Both the position numbers and the translations under genes were made by a program. The notes beneath the pieces were generated by a model, which had not been told where the DNA came from, did no database searches, and saw only the letters and a list, made by a program, of their open reading frames with translations. Positions 9,195-24,226 of a DNA stretch of 64,000 bases are shown piece after piece; the stretch's first letter is position 1; every line of letters starts with the position of its first letter. Where the stretch lies: the NCBI GenBank assembly GCA_031769625.1, contig JAUIMM010000646.1, positions 310,501 through 374,500 of the forward strand, in the 5' to 3' direction. The stretch comes from Taudactylus pleione. Taxonomy: Eukaryota; Chordata; Amphibia; Anura; Myobatrachidae.

Positions 9195-10600
9195 ACCACT
9201 TTCCCCATGGTAGAATATCCCATGTGACCACCACCCCCCATAGAATAGCTTCCCATGTGACCACTACCACCCATGGTATAGCATCCCATGTGACTACTGC
9301 CCCCCCATGGTATAGCATCCCATGTGACTACTGCCACCCATAGTATAGCATCCCATGTGGCCACTGCCCCCCCATGGTAGAACATCCCATTTGACCACCA
9401 CCCCCCATAGAATAGCTTCCCATGTGACCACTACCACCCATGGTATAGCATCCCATGTGACTACTGCCCCCCATGGTATAGCATCCCATGTGACCACTGC
9501 CCCCCCATGGTAGAATATCCCATGTGACCACCACCCCCCATAGAATAGCTTCCCATGTGACCACTACCACCCATGGTATAGCATCCCATGTGACTACTGC
9601 CCCCCATAGTACAGCATCCCATGTGGCCACTGCCCCCCCATGGTAGAACATCCTATGTGACCACCACCCCCCATAGAATAGCTTCCCATGTGACCACTAC
9701 CAACCATGGTATAGCATCCCATGTGACTACTGCTCCCAAACGTATAGCATCCCATGTGACCACTCCCCCCATGGTAGAATATCCCATGTGACCACCCCCC
9801 CCATAGAATAGATTCCCATGTGACCACTACCACCCATGGTATAGGATCCCATGTGACTACTGCCCCCCCATGGTATAGCATTCCCTTTTGACCACCCCCC
9901 CCACAGAATAGCTTCCCATGTGACCACTACCACCCGTGGTATAGCATCCCATGTGACTACTGCCCCCCCATGGTATAGCATCCCATGTGACCACTGCCCC
10001 CCCCATGGTAGAGCATCCCATGTGACCACCACCCCCCATAGAATAGCTTCCCATGTGACCACTACCACCCATGGTATAGCATCCCATGTGACTACTGCCC
10101 CCCATAGTATAGCATCCCATGTGGCCACTGCCCCCCCATGGTAGAACATCCCATGTGACCACCACGCCCCATAGAATAGCTTCCCATGTGACCACTACCA
10201 CCCATGGTATAGCATCCCATGTGACTACTGCCCCCCATAGTATAGCATCCCATGTGGCCACTGCCCCCCCATGGTAGAACATCCCATGTGACGCCCCCCA
10301 TAGAATAGCTTCCCATGTGACCACTACCACCCATGGTATAGCATCCCATGTGACTACTGCCCCCCCATGGTATAGCATCCCATGTGACCACTCCCCCCAT
10401 GGTAGAATATCCCATCTGACCCCCCCCATAGAATAGCTTCCCATGTGACCACTACCACCCATGGTATAGCATCCCATTTGACCACTGCCCCCCAATGGTA
10501 GAAAATCCCATGTGACCACCACCCCGCATAGAATAACTTCCCATGTGACCACTACCACCCATGGTATAGCATCCCATATGACTACTGCCCCTCATAGTAT
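9195..10600. repeat. Tetrameric higher-order repeat at the left end of the giant array
   Basis: The variant AGAATAGCTTCCC recurs at about 9240, 9410, 9540, 9670, 9803, 9905, 10038, 10171, 10302, 10428 and 10530. Most intervals are 126-133 bp (four monomers), two are about 102 bp (three) and the first is about 170 bp. Within a period the monomers appear in fixed order: GGTAGAATATCCC, GAATAGCTTCCC, then the ACTACCACC type, then TGACTACTGCC. Confidence 0.85.
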
Positions 10601-13600
10601 AGCATCCCATGTGACCACTGCCCCCATAGTATAGCATCCCATGTGACCACTTCCCCAATAGTATAGCATCCAATGTGACCACTGCCCCATAGCATCCCAT
10701 GTGACCACTGCCCCCCATAATATAGCATCCCATGTGACTACTGTCCCCACGGTATAGCTTCCCATGTGACCATTGCCCCCCATAATATAGCATCCCATGT
10801 GACCAATGCCCCGCATAGTATAGCATCCCATGTGACCATTGCACCCCATAGTATAGCATCCCATGTGACCATTGCCCCCCATAATAGAGCATCCCATGTG
10901 ACCACTGCCCCCCATAGTATAGCATCCCATGTGACCATTGCCCCCCATAGTATAGCATCCCATGTGATCACTGCCCCCCATAGTATAGCATCCCATGTGA
11001 CCACGGCCCCCCATAGTATAGCATCCCATATAACCAGTGCTCCCCATAGCATAACATCCCATGTCACCACTGCCCCCCATAATATAGCATCCCATGTGAC
11101 TACTGTCCCCACGGTATAGCTTCCCATGTGACCATTGCCCCGCATAATATAGCATCCCGTGACCATTGCCCCCCATAATATAGCATCCCATGTGACCACT
11201 GCCCCCACGCTATAGCTTCCCATGTGACCATTGCCCCCCATAATATAGCATCCCATGTGACCATTGCCCCCCATAATATAGCATCCCATGTGACCACTGC
11301 ACCCCATAGTATAGCATCCCATGTGACCAGTGCCCCCATATTATAGCATCCCTTGTGACCACTGCCCCCCATAGTATAGCATCCCATGTGACCACTGCCC
11401 CCCATAGTATAGCATCCCATGTGACCACTGCCCCCGATAGTATAGCATCCCATGTGACCACTGCCCCCCATAGTATAGCTTCCCATGTGACCACTACCAC
11501 CCATGGTATTGCATCCCATGTGACTTCTACCCCCCCATAGAATAGCATCCCATGTGGCCACTGTCCCCCCATAGTATAGCACCCCATGTGACCACTGCCC
11601 CCATGGTATAGCATCCCATGTGACCACAGTTCCCATGGTATAGCATCCCATGTGACCACTGCCCCCATGGTATAGCATCCCATGTCACCACCGCCTCCCA
11701 TAGTATAGCATCCCATGTCACCACCACCTCCCATAGTATAGCATCCCATGGGACCACCGCCCCCCATAGTATAGCATCCCATGGGACCACTGCCCCCCAT
11801 AGTATAGCATCCCATGGGACCACTGCCCCCCATAGTATAGCATCCCATGGGACCACTGCCCCCCATAGTATAGCATCCCATGGGACCACTGCCCCCATAG
11901 TATAGCATCCCATGGGACCACTGCCCCCCATAGTATAGCATCCCATGTTACCATTGCCCTTCATAGTATAGCATCCCATGTGACCACTGCCCCCACGGTA
12001 TAGCTTCCCATGTGACCATTGCCCCCCATAGTATAGCATCCCATGTGACCATTGCCTCCATAATATAGCATCCCATGTGACCACTGCCCCCATAGTATAG
12101 CATCCCATGTAACCACTGCCCCCATAGATTAGCATCCTGTGACCACTGCCCCCATAGTATAGCATCCTATGTGACCACTGCCACCCATAGTATAGCATCC
12201 CATGTGACCACTGCCCCCATAGTATAGCATCCCATGTAACCACTGCCCCCATAGATTAGCATCCTGTGACCACTACCCCCATAGTGTAGCATCCCATGTG
12301 ACCATTGCACTCTCCCACAGTACCATAGTATAGCATCCCATGTGACCTCTGTCCCCATAGTATAGCATGCCATGTGACCACTGCCCCCCATAGTATAGCA
12401 TCCAATGTGACCACTGCCCCCATAATATAGCATCCCATGTGACCACTGTCCCCCATAGTATAGCATCCCATGTGACCACTGTCCCCCCATAGTATAGCAT
12501 CCCATGTGACCACTGACCCCCATAATATAGCATCCCATGTGACCACTGCCCCCCATAGTATAGCATCCCATGTGACCACTGCTCCCCCCTAGTATAGCAT
12601 CCCGTGTGACCACTGCCCCCCCCTAGTATAGCATCCCGTGTGACCACTGCCCCCCATAGTATAGCATCCCGTGTGACCACTGCCCCCTCATAGTATAGCA
12701 TCCCATGGGACCACTGCCCCCACATAGTATAGCATCCCATGGGACCACTGCCCCCCATAGTATAGCATCCCATGGGACCACTGCCCCCCATAGTATAGCA
12801 TCCCATGGGACCACTGCCCCCCATAGTATAGCATCCCATGGGACCACTGCCCCCCATAGTATAGCATCCCTTGTTACCATTGCCCTCCATAGTATAGCAT
12901 CCCATGTGACCACTGCCCCCACGGTATAGCTTCCCATGTGACCATTGCCCCCCATAGTATAGCATCCCATGTGACCATTGCCCCCATAATATAGCATCCC
13001 ATGTGACCACTGCCCCCATAGTATATCATCCCATGTAACCACTGCCCCCATAGTTTAGCATCCTGTGACCACAGCCCCCATAGTATAGCATCCCATGTGA
13101 CCACTGCCACCCATAGTATAGCATCCCATGTGACCACTGCCCCCTTAGTATAGCATCCCATGTGACCATTGCACTCCCCCACAGTACCATAGTATAGCAT
13201 CCCATGTGACCACTGTCCCCATAGTATAGCATCCCATGTGACAACTGCCCCCATAGTATAGCATCCCGTGTGACCACAGCCCCCATAGTATAGCATCCCG
13301 TGTGACCACTGCCCCCATAGTATAGCATCCCGTGTGACCACTGCCCCCTCATAGTATAGCATCCCGTGTGACCACTGCCCCCATAGTATAGCATCCCATG
13401 TGACCACTACCCCCATAGTATAGCATCCCATGTGACCATTGCCCCCATAGTATAGCATCCCATGTGACCACTACCCCCATAGTATAGCATCCCATGTGAC
13501 CACTGCCCCCATAGTATAGCATCCCATGTGACCACTGCCCACATAGTATAGCATCCCGTGTGACCACTGTCCCCATAGTATAGCATCCCGTGTGACCACT

Positions 13601-13619
13601 GTCCCCATAGTATAGCATC

Positions 13620-14233
13620 CGTGTGACCACTGCCCCCATAGTATAGCATCCCGTGTGACCACTGCCCCCTCATAGTATAGCATCCCATGTGACCACATCC
13701 CCCATTGTATAGCATCCCATGTGACCACAGCACCCATAGTATAGCATCCCGTGTGACCACAGCCCCCATAGTATAGCATCCCGTGTGACCACTGCCCCCA
13801 TAGTATAGCATCCCGTGTGACCACTGCCCCCTCATAGTATAGCATCCCGTGTGACCACTGCCCCCATAGAATAGCATCCCGTGTGACCACTACCCCCATA
13901 GTATAGCATCCCATGTGACCATTGCCCCCATAGTATAGTATCCCATGTGACCACTACCCCATAGTATAGCATCCCATGTGACCATTGCCCCCATAGTATA
14001 GCATCCCATGTGACCACTACCCCCATAGTATAGCATCCCATGTGACCACTACCCCCATAGTAAAGCATCCTGTGTGACCACTGTCCCCATAGTATAGCAT
14101 CCCATGTGACCATTGCCCTCCATAGTATACCATCCCATGTGACCACTGCCCCCATGGTATAGCTTCCCATGTGACCATTGCCCCCCATAGTATAGCATCC
14201 CATGTGACCATTGCCCCCATAATATAGCATCCC
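13620..14233. repeat. Duplicated segment, copy 1 (4,011-bp offset)
   Basis: About 613 bp of specific monomer order recurs at 17631-18244. Shared rare variants include ACATCCCCCATTGTATAG, a GTATACCATCCC unit and a TAAAGCATCCTGTG unit. Several substitutions separate the copies. Confidence 0.8.
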
Positions 14234-17200
14234 ATGTGACCACAGCCCCATAGTATAGCATCCCATGTGACCACTGCCCCCATAGTTTAGCATCCTGTGA
14301 CCATTGCCCCCATAGTATAGCATCCCATGTGACCACTGCCACCCATAGTATAGCATCCCATGTGACCACTGCCCCATAGTATAGCATCCCATGTGACCAT
14401 TGCACTCCCCCACAGTACCATAGTATAGCATCCCATGTGACCACTGTCCCCATAGTATAGCATCCCATGTGACCACTTCCCCCCATAGTATAGCATCCCA
14501 TGTGACCACCGCCCCCCAAAATATAGCATCCCATGTGACCACTGCCCCCCATAGTATAGCATCAGATGTGACCACTGCCCCCCATAGTATAGCATCCCAT
14601 GTGACCACTGTCCCCCATAATATAGCATCCCATGTAACCACTGCCCCCCACAATATAGCATCCCATGTCACCACCGCCTCCCATAGTATAGCATCCCGTG
14701 TGACCACCGCCTCACATAGTATAGCATCCCATGGGACCTCTGCCCCCATAGTATAGCATCCCATGGGACCACTGCCCCCCATAGTATAGCATAGCATCCC
14801 ATGTAACCACTGCCCCCACGGTATAGCTTCCCATGTGACCATTGCCCCCCATAGTATAGCATCCCATGTGACCATTGCCCCCATAATATAGCATCCCATG
14901 TAACCACTGCCCCCATAGTTTAGCATCCTGTGAAAACTGCCCCCATAGTATAGCATCCCATGTGACCACTACCCCCATAGTATAGCATCCCGTGTGACCA
15001 CTGTCCCCATAGTATAGCATCCCATGTGACCATTACCACCCATGGTATAGCATCCCATGTGACTACTGCCCCCCATAGTATAGCATCCCATGTGACCACT
15101 GCCCCCATAGTATAACATCCCGTGTGACCACTGCCCCCATACTATAGCATCCCATGTGACCACTACCCCATAGTATAACATCCCGTGTGACCACTGCCCA
15201 CCATAGTACAGCATCCCGTGTGACCACTGCCCTCCATAGTACAGCATCCATGTGACCACTGCCCCCTATAGTACAGCATCCCATGTGACCACTGCCCCCT
15301 ATAGTACAGCATCCCATGTGACCACTGCCCCCCATAGAATAGCATCCCATGTGACCACTGTCCCCATAGTATAGCATCCCATGTGACCACTGTCCCCATA
15401 GTATAGGATCCCATGTGACCACTGCCCCCATAGTATAGCATCCCATGTGACCACTACCCCCATAGTATAGCATCCCATGTGACCACTGCCACCCATAGTA
15501 TAGCATCCCATGTGACCACTGCCCCCATAGTATAGCATCCCGTGTGACCACAGTCCCCATAGTATAGCATCCCGTGTGACCACTGCCCCCATAGTATAGC
15601 ATCCCGTGTGACCACTGCCCCCATAGTATATCATCCCGTGTGACCACTGTCCCCCATAGTATAGCATCCCGTGTGACCACTGTCCCCCATAGTATAGCAT
15701 CCCGTGTGACCACTGCCCCCCATGGTAGAATATCCCATGTGACCACTACCACCCATGGTATAGCATCCCATGTGACCACTGCCCCCAATAGTATAGCATC
15801 CCATGTGACCACTGCCCCCATAGTATAGCATCCCGTGTGACCACTGCCCCCATAGTACAGCATCCCATGTGACCACTGCCCCCATAGTACAGCATTCCAT
15901 GTGACCATTGCCCCCCATAGTATAGCATCCCATGTGACCATTGCCAACATAATATAGCATCCCATGTGACCACTGCCCCATAGTATAGCATCCCATGTAA
16001 CCACTGCCCCATAGTATAGCATCCCATGTGACGACTGCCACCCATAGTATAGCATCCCATGTCACCACTGCCCCATAGTATAGCATCCCATGTGACCATT
16101 GCACTCCCCCACAGTACCTTAGTATAGCGTCCAATGTGACCACTGTCCCCATAGAATAGCATCCCATGTGACAACTGCCCCCCATAGTATAGCATCCCAT
16201 GTGACCACTGCTCCCCAAAATATAGCATCCCATGTGACCACTGCCCCCCATAGTATAGGATTCCATGTGACCACTGCCCCCCATAGTATAGCATCCCATG
16301 TGACCACCGTCCCCCATAATATAGCATCCCATGTCACCACCGCCCCCCACAATATAGCATCCCATGTCACCACCGCCTCCCACAGTATAGCATCCCATGT
16401 GAACACCGCCCCACATAGTATAGCATCCCATGGGACCACTGCCCCCCATAGTATAGCATCCCATGGGACCACTGCCCCCCATAGTATAGCATCCCATGGG
16501 ACCACTGTCCCCATAGTATAGCATCCCATGTGACCACTGCCCCCCATAGTATAGCATCCCGTGTGACCACTGCCCCCCATAGTATAGCATCCCGTGTGAT
16601 CACTGCCCCCCATAGTATAGCATCCCCTGTGACCACTGCCCCCTCATAGAATAGCATCCCATGTGACCACATCCCCCATTGTATAGCATCCCGTGTGACC
16701 ACAGCCCCCATAGTATAGTATCCCGTGTGACCACTGCCCCCATAGTATAGCATCCCGTGTGACCACTGCCCCCATAGTATAGCATCCCGTGTGACCACTG
16801 CCCCCTCATAGTATAGCATCCCATGTGACCACATCCCCCATTGTATAGCATCCCGTGTGACCACAGCCCCCATAGTATAGTATCCCGTGTGACCACTGCC
16901 CCCATAGTATAGCATCCCGTGTGACCATTGCCCCCTCATAGTATAGCATCCCGTGTGACCACAGCCCCCATATTATAGCATACCGTGTGACCACAGCCCC
17001 CATAGTATAGCATCCCGTGTGACCACTGCCCCCATAGTATAGCATCCCGTGTGACCATTGCCCCCTCTTAGTATAGCATCCCGTGTGACCATTGCCCCCT
17101 CATATTATAGCATCCCGTGTGACCACTGCCCCCATAGTATAGCATCCCGTGTGACCACTACCCCCATAGTATAGCATCCCGTGTGACAACTGCCCCCATA

Positions 17201-17630
17201 GTATAGCATCCCGTGTGACCACTGCCCCCCATAGTACAGCATCCCGTGTGACCACTGCCCCATAGTATAGCATCCCATGTGACCACTGCCCCCATAGTAT
17301 AGCATCCCATGTGACTACTGTCCCCATAGTATAGCATCCCATGTGACCACTGCCCCCCATAGTATAGCATCCCATGTGACCACTGCCCCCATACTATAGC
17401 ATCCCATGTGACCACTACCCCCATAGTATAGCATCCCATGTGACCACTGCCCCCATAGTATAGCATCCCATGTGACCACGGCCCCCATAGTATAGCATCC
17501 CGTGTGACCACTGCCCCCATAGTATAGCATCCCATGTGACCACTGCCCCCTCATAGTATAGCATCCCGTGTGACCACTGCCCCCATAGTATAGCATCCCG
17601 TGTGACCACTGCCCCCATAGTATAGCATCC

Positions 17631-18244
17631 CGTGTGACCACTGCCCCCATAGTATAGCATCCCGTGTGACCACTGCCCCCTCATAGTATAGCATCCCATG
17701 TGACCACATCCCCCATTGTATAGCATCCCATGTGACCACAGCACCCATAGTATAGCATCCCGTGTGACCACAGCCCCCATAGTATAGCATCCCGTGTGAC
17801 CACTGCCCCCATAGTATAGCATCCCGTGTGACCACTGCCCCCTCATAGTATAGCATCCCGTGTGACCACTGCCCCCATAGAAAAGCATCCCGTGTGACCA
17901 CTACCCCCATAGTATAGCATCCCATGTGACCATTGCCCCCATAGTATAGTATCCCATGTGACCACTACCCCATAGTATAGCATCCCGTGTGACCATTGCC
18001 CCCATAGTATAGCATCCCATGTGACCACTACCCCCAAAGTATAGCATCCCATGTGACCACTACCCCCATAGTAAAGCATCCTGTGTGACCACTGTCCCCA
18101 TAGTATAGCATCCCGTGTGACCATTGCCCTCCATAGTATACCATCCCATGTGACCACTGCCCCCACGGTATAGCTTCCCATGTGACCATTGCCCCCCATA
18201 GTATAGCATCCCATGTGACCATTGCCCCCATAATATAGCATCCC
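17631..18244. repeat. Duplicated segment, copy 2 (4,011-bp offset)
   Basis: Partner of 13620-14233 with the same order of rare variant units. Differences such as ATGGTATAGC versus ACGGTATAGC show it is older than the 2,578-bp duplication. Confidence 0.8.
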
Positions 18245-19070
18245 GTGTGACCACTGCCCCCATAGTATAGCATCCCGTGTGACCACTGCCCCCATAGTAT
18301 AGCATCCCGTGTGACCACTGCCCCCATAGTATAGCATCCCGTGTGACCACTGTCCCCCATAGTATAGCATCCCGTGTGACCACTGTCCCCCATAGTATAG
18401 CATCCCGTGTGACCACTGTCCCCCATAGTATAGCATCCCGTGTGACCACTGTCCCCCATGGTAGAATATCCCATGTCACCACCACCCCCCATAGAATAGC
18501 TTCCCATGTGACCACTACCACCCATGGTATAGCATCCCATGTGACCACTGCCGCCAATAGTATAGCATCCCATGTGACCACTGCCCCCATAGTATAGCAT
18601 CCCGTGTGACCACTGCCCCCATATTATAGCATCCCGTGTGACCACTGCCCCCCATAGTACAGCATACCATGTTACCACTGCCCCCCATAGTACAGCATCC
18701 CATGTACCACTGCCCCCCCCATAGTACAGCATCCCATGTGACCACTGCCCCCATAGTATAGCATCCCATCTGACCACTGTCCCCATAGTATAGCATCCCA
18801 TGTGACTACTGTCCCCATAGTACAGCATCCCATGTGACCACTGCCACCCATAGTATAGCATCCCATGTGACCACTGCCTATAGCATCCCATGTCACCACT
18901 GCCCCCCATAGTATAGCATCCCATGTGACCACTGTCCCCCATAGTATAGCATCCCATGTGACCACTGCCCCCATGGTATAGCATCCCATGTCACCACCGC
19001 CACTCATAGTATAGCATCCCATGTCACCACCGCCTCCCATAGTATAGCATCCTATGTGACCACTGCCCCC

Positions 19071-21648
19071 ATAGTATAGCATCCCATGGGACCACTGCCC
19101 CCCATAGTATAGCATCCCATGGGACCACTGTCCCCATAGTATAGCATCCCGTGTGACCACTGTCCCCATAGTATAGCATCCCATGTGACTACTGTCCGCA
19201 TAGTACAGCATCCCATGTGACCACTGCCCCCCATAGTATAGCATCCCATGGGACCACTGTCCCCATAGTATAGCATCCCATGTGACCATTGCCCTCCATA
19301 GTATAGCATCCCATGTGACCACTGCCCCCACGGTATAGCTTCCCATGTGACCATTGCCCCCCATAGTATAGCTTCCCATGTGACCATTGCCCCCACGGTA
19401 TAGCTTCCCATGTGACCATTGCCCCCATGGTATAGCTTCCCATGTGACCATTGCCCCCCATAGTATAGCATCCCATGTGACCATTGCCCCCATAATATAG
19501 CATCCCATGTGACCACCGCCCCCCATAGTATAGCATCCCATGTCACCACCGCCTCCCATAGCATAGCATCCCATGTGACCACTGCCCCCATAGTATAGCA
19601 TCCCATGTGACCACTGCCCCCCATAGTATAGCATCCCATGTGACCACTGCCCCCCATAGTATAGCATCCCATGTGACCACTGCCCCCCATAGTATAGCAT
19701 CCCATGTGACCACTGCCCCTACGGTATAGCTTCCCATGTGACCACTACCACCCATGGAATTGCATCCCATGTGACTTCTACCCCCCCCGAGAATAGCATC
19801 CCATGTGGCCACTGTCCCCCCATAGTATAGAATCCCATGTGGCCACTGTCCCCCCATAGTATAGCATCCCATGTGACCACTGTCCCCATGGTATAGCATC
19901 CCATGTGACCACTTTCCCCATGGTATAGCATCCCATGTGACCACTGCCCCCATGGTATAGCATCCCATGTCACCACCGCCACCCATGGTATAGCATCCCA
20001 TGTCACCACCGCCACCCATGGTATAGCATCCCATGTGACCACTGCCCCCACGGTATAGCTTCCCATGTGACCATTGCCCCCCATAGTATAGCTTCCCATG
20101 TGACCATTGCCCCCACGGTATAGCTTCCCATGTGACCATTGCCCCCATAGTATAGCTTCCCATGTGACCATTGCCCCCCATAGTATAGCATCCCATGTGA
20201 CCATTGCCCCCATAATATAGCATCCCATGTGACCACCGCCCCCCATAGTATAGCATCCCATGTCACCACCGCCTCCCATAGTATAGCATCCCATGTGACA
20301 ACTGCCCCCATAGTATAGCATCCCATGTGACCACTGCCCCCCATAGTATAGCATCCCATGTGACCACTGCCCCCCATAGTATAGTATCCCATGTGACCAC
20401 TGCCCCCCATAGTATAGCATACCATGTGACCACTGCCCCCACGGTATAGCTTCCCATGTGACCACTACCACCCATGGTATTGCATCCCATGTGACTTCTA
20501 CCCCCCCATAGAATGGCATCCCATGTGGCCACTGTCCCCCATAGTATAGAATCCCATGTGGCCACTGTCCCCCCATAGTATAGCATCCCATGTGACCACT
20601 GTCCCCCCATAGTATAGCATCCCATGTGACCACTGTCCCCATGGTATAGCATCCCATGTGACCACTGCCCCCATGGTATAGCATCCCATGTCACCACCGC
20701 CACCCATGGTATAGCATCCCATGTCACCACCGCCTCCCATGGTATAGCATCCCATGTGACCACCGCCCCCCATGGTATAGCATCCCATGGGACCACTGCC
20801 CCCCATGGTATAGCATCCCATGGGACCACTGCCCCCCATAGTAAAGCATCCCATGGGACCACTGCCCCCATAGTAAAGCATCCCATGGGACCACTGCCCC
20901 CATAGTATAGCATCCCATGGGACCACTGCCCCCATAGTATAGCATCCCATGGGACCACTGCCCCCATAGTATAGCATCCCGTGTGACCACTGCCCCCATA
21001 GTATAGCATCCCGTGTGACCACTGCCGCCATAGTATAGCATGCCGTGTGACCACTGTCCCCCATAGTATAGCATCCCGTGTGACCACTGTCCACCATAGT
21101 ATAGCATCCCGTGTGACCACCGTCCCCCATGGTAGAATATCCCATGTCACCACCACCCCCCATAGAATAGCTTCCCATGTGACCACTACCACCCATGGTA
21201 TAGCATCCCATATGACCACTGCCGCCAATAGTATAGCATCCCATGTGACCACTGCCCCCATAGTATAGCATCCCGTGTGACCACTGCCCCCATAGTATAG
21301 CATCCCGTGTGACCACTGCCCCCCATAGTACAGCATACCGTGTGACCACTGCCCCCCATAGTACAGCATCCCATGTACCACTGCCCCCCATAGTACAGCA
21401 TCCCATGTGACCACTGCCCCCATAGTATAGCATCCCATGTGACCACTGTCCCCATAGTATAGCATCCCATGTGACTACTGTCCCCATAGTACAGCATCCC
21501 ATGTGACCACTGCCACCCATAGTATAGCATCCCATGTGACCACTGCCCCATAGTATAGCATCCCATGTCACCACTGCCCCCCATAGTATAGCATCCCATG
21601 TGACCACTGTCCCCCATAGTATAGCATCCCATGTAACCACTGCTCCCC
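19071..21648. repeat. 2,578-bp tandem duplication, copy 1
   Basis: About 79 monomers with a distinctive order of variants are repeated directly by 21649-24226. At the borders the match ends sharply: 19061-19070 differs from the equivalent by one base of C-run, and after 24226 the sequence departs at a CATAGCATAGC unit. By eye the only clear internal difference is C at 21338 versus T at 23916. Confidence 0.92.
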
Positions 21649-24226
21649 ATAGTATAGCATCCCATGGGACCACTGCCCCCCATAGTATAGCATCCCATGG
21701 GACCACTGTCCCCATAGTATAGCATCCCGTGTGACCACTGTCCCCATAGTATAGCATCCCATGTGACTACTGTCCGCATAGTACAGCATCCCATGTGACC
21801 ACTGCCCCCCATAGTATAGCATCCCATGGGACCACTGTCCCCATAGTATAGCATCCCATGTGACCATTGCCCTCCATAGTATAGCATCCCATGTGACCAC
21901 TGCCCCCACGGTATAGCTTCCCATGTGACCATTGCCCCCCATAGTATAGCTTCCCATGTGACCATTGCCCCCACGGTATAGCTTCCCATGTGACCATTGC
22001 CCCCATGGTATAGCTTCCCATGTGACCATTGCCCCCCATAGTATAGCATCCCATGTGACCATTGCCCCCATAATATAGCATCCCATGTGACCACCGCCCC
22101 CCATAGTATAGCATCCCATGTCACCACCGCCTCCCATAGCATAGCATCCCATGTGACCACTGCCCCCATAGTATAGCATCCCATGTGACCACTGCCCCCC
22201 ATAGTATAGCATCCCATGTGACCACTGCCCCCCATAGTATAGCATCCCATGTGACCACTGCCCCCCATAGTATAGCATCCCATGTGACCACTGCCCCTAC
22301 GGTATAGCTTCCCATGTGACCACTACCACCCATGGAATTGCATCCCATGTGACTTCTACCCCCCCCGAGAATAGCATCCCATGTGGCCACTGTCCCCCCA
22401 TAGTATAGAATCCCATGTGGCCACTGTCCCCCCATAGTATAGCATCCCATGTGACCACTGTCCCCATGGTATAGCATCCCATGTGACCACTTTCCCCATG
22501 GTATAGCATCCCATGTGACCACTGCCCCCATGGTATAGCATCCCATGTCACCACCGCCACCCATGGTATAGCATCCCATGTCACCACCGCCACCCATGGT
22601 ATAGCATCCCATGTGACCACTGCCCCCACGGTATAGCTTCCCATGTGACCATTGCCCCCCATAGTATAGCTTCCCATGTGACCATTGCCCCCACGGTATA
22701 GCTTCCCATGTGACCATTGCCCCCATAGTATAGCTTCCCATGTGACCATTGCCCCCCATAGTATAGCATCCCATGTGACCATTGCCCCCATAATATAGCA
22801 TCCCATGTGACCACCGCCCCCCATAGTATAGCATCCCATGTCACCACCGCCTCCCATAGTATAGCATCCCATGTGACAACTGCCCCCATAGTATAGCATC
22901 CCATGTGACCACTGCCCCCCATAGTATAGCATCCCATGTGACCACTGCCCCCCATAGTATAGTATCCCATGTGACCACTGCCCCCCATAGTATAGCATAC
23001 CATGTGACCACTGCCCCCACGGTATAGCTTCCCATGTGACCACTACCACCCATGGTATTGCATCCCATGTGACTTCTACCCCCCCATAGAATGGCATCCC
23101 ATGTGGCCACTGTCCCCCATAGTATAGAATCCCATGTGGCCACTGTCCCCCCATAGTATAGCATCCCATGTGACCACTGTCCCCCCATAGTATAGCATCC
23201 CATGTGACCACTGTCCCCATGGTATAGCATCCCATGTGACCACTGCCCCCATGGTATAGCATCCCATGTCACCACCGCCACCCATGGTATAGCATCCCAT
23301 GTCACCACCGCCTCCCATGGTATAGCATCCCATGTGACCACCGCCCCCCATGGTATAGCATCCCATGGGACCACTGCCCCCCATGGTATAGCATCCCATG
23401 GGACCACTGCCCCCCATAGTAAAGCATCCCATGGGACCACTGCCCCCATAGTAAAGCATCCCATGGGACCACTGCCCCCATAGTATAGCATCCCATGGGA
23501 CCACTGCCCCCATAGTATAGCATCCCATGGGACCACTGCCCCCATAGTATAGCATCCCGTGTGACCACTGCCCCCATAGTATAGCATCCCGTGTGACCAC
23601 TGCCGCCATAGTATAGCATGCCGTGTGACCACTGTCCCCCATAGTATAGCATCCCGTGTGACCACTGTCCACCATAGTATAGCATCCCGTGTGACCACCG
23701 TCCCCCATGGTAGAATATCCCATGTCACCACCACCCCCCATAGAATAGCTTCCCATGTGACCACTACCACCCATGGTATAGCATCCCATATGACCACTGC
23801 CGCCAATAGTATAGCATCCCATGTGACCACTGCCCCCATAGTATAGCATCCCGTGTGACCACTGCCCCCATAGTATAGCATCCCGTGTGACCACTGCCCC
23901 CCATAGTACAGCATATCGTGTGACCACTGCCCCCCATAGTACAGCATCCCATGTACCACTGCCCCCCATAGTACAGCATCCCATGTGACCACTGCCCCCA
24001 TAGTATAGCATCCCATGTGACCACTGTCCCCATAGTATAGCATCCCATGTGACTACTGTCCCCATAGTACAGCATCCCATGTGACCACTGCCACCCATAG
24101 TATAGCATCCCATGTGACCACTGCCCCATAGTATAGCATCCCATGTCACCACTGCCCCCCATAGTATAGCATCCCATGTGACCACTGTCCCCCATAGTAT
24201 AGCATCCCATGTAACCACTGCTCCCC
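21649..24226. repeat. 2,578-bp tandem duplication, copy 2
   Basis: Head-to-tail partner of 19071-21648. All landmark variants recur at +2,578, including GAATAGCTTCCC near 23746, AATTGCATCCC near 22336 and CCCCCCGAGAATAGC near 22367. Confidence 0.92.
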
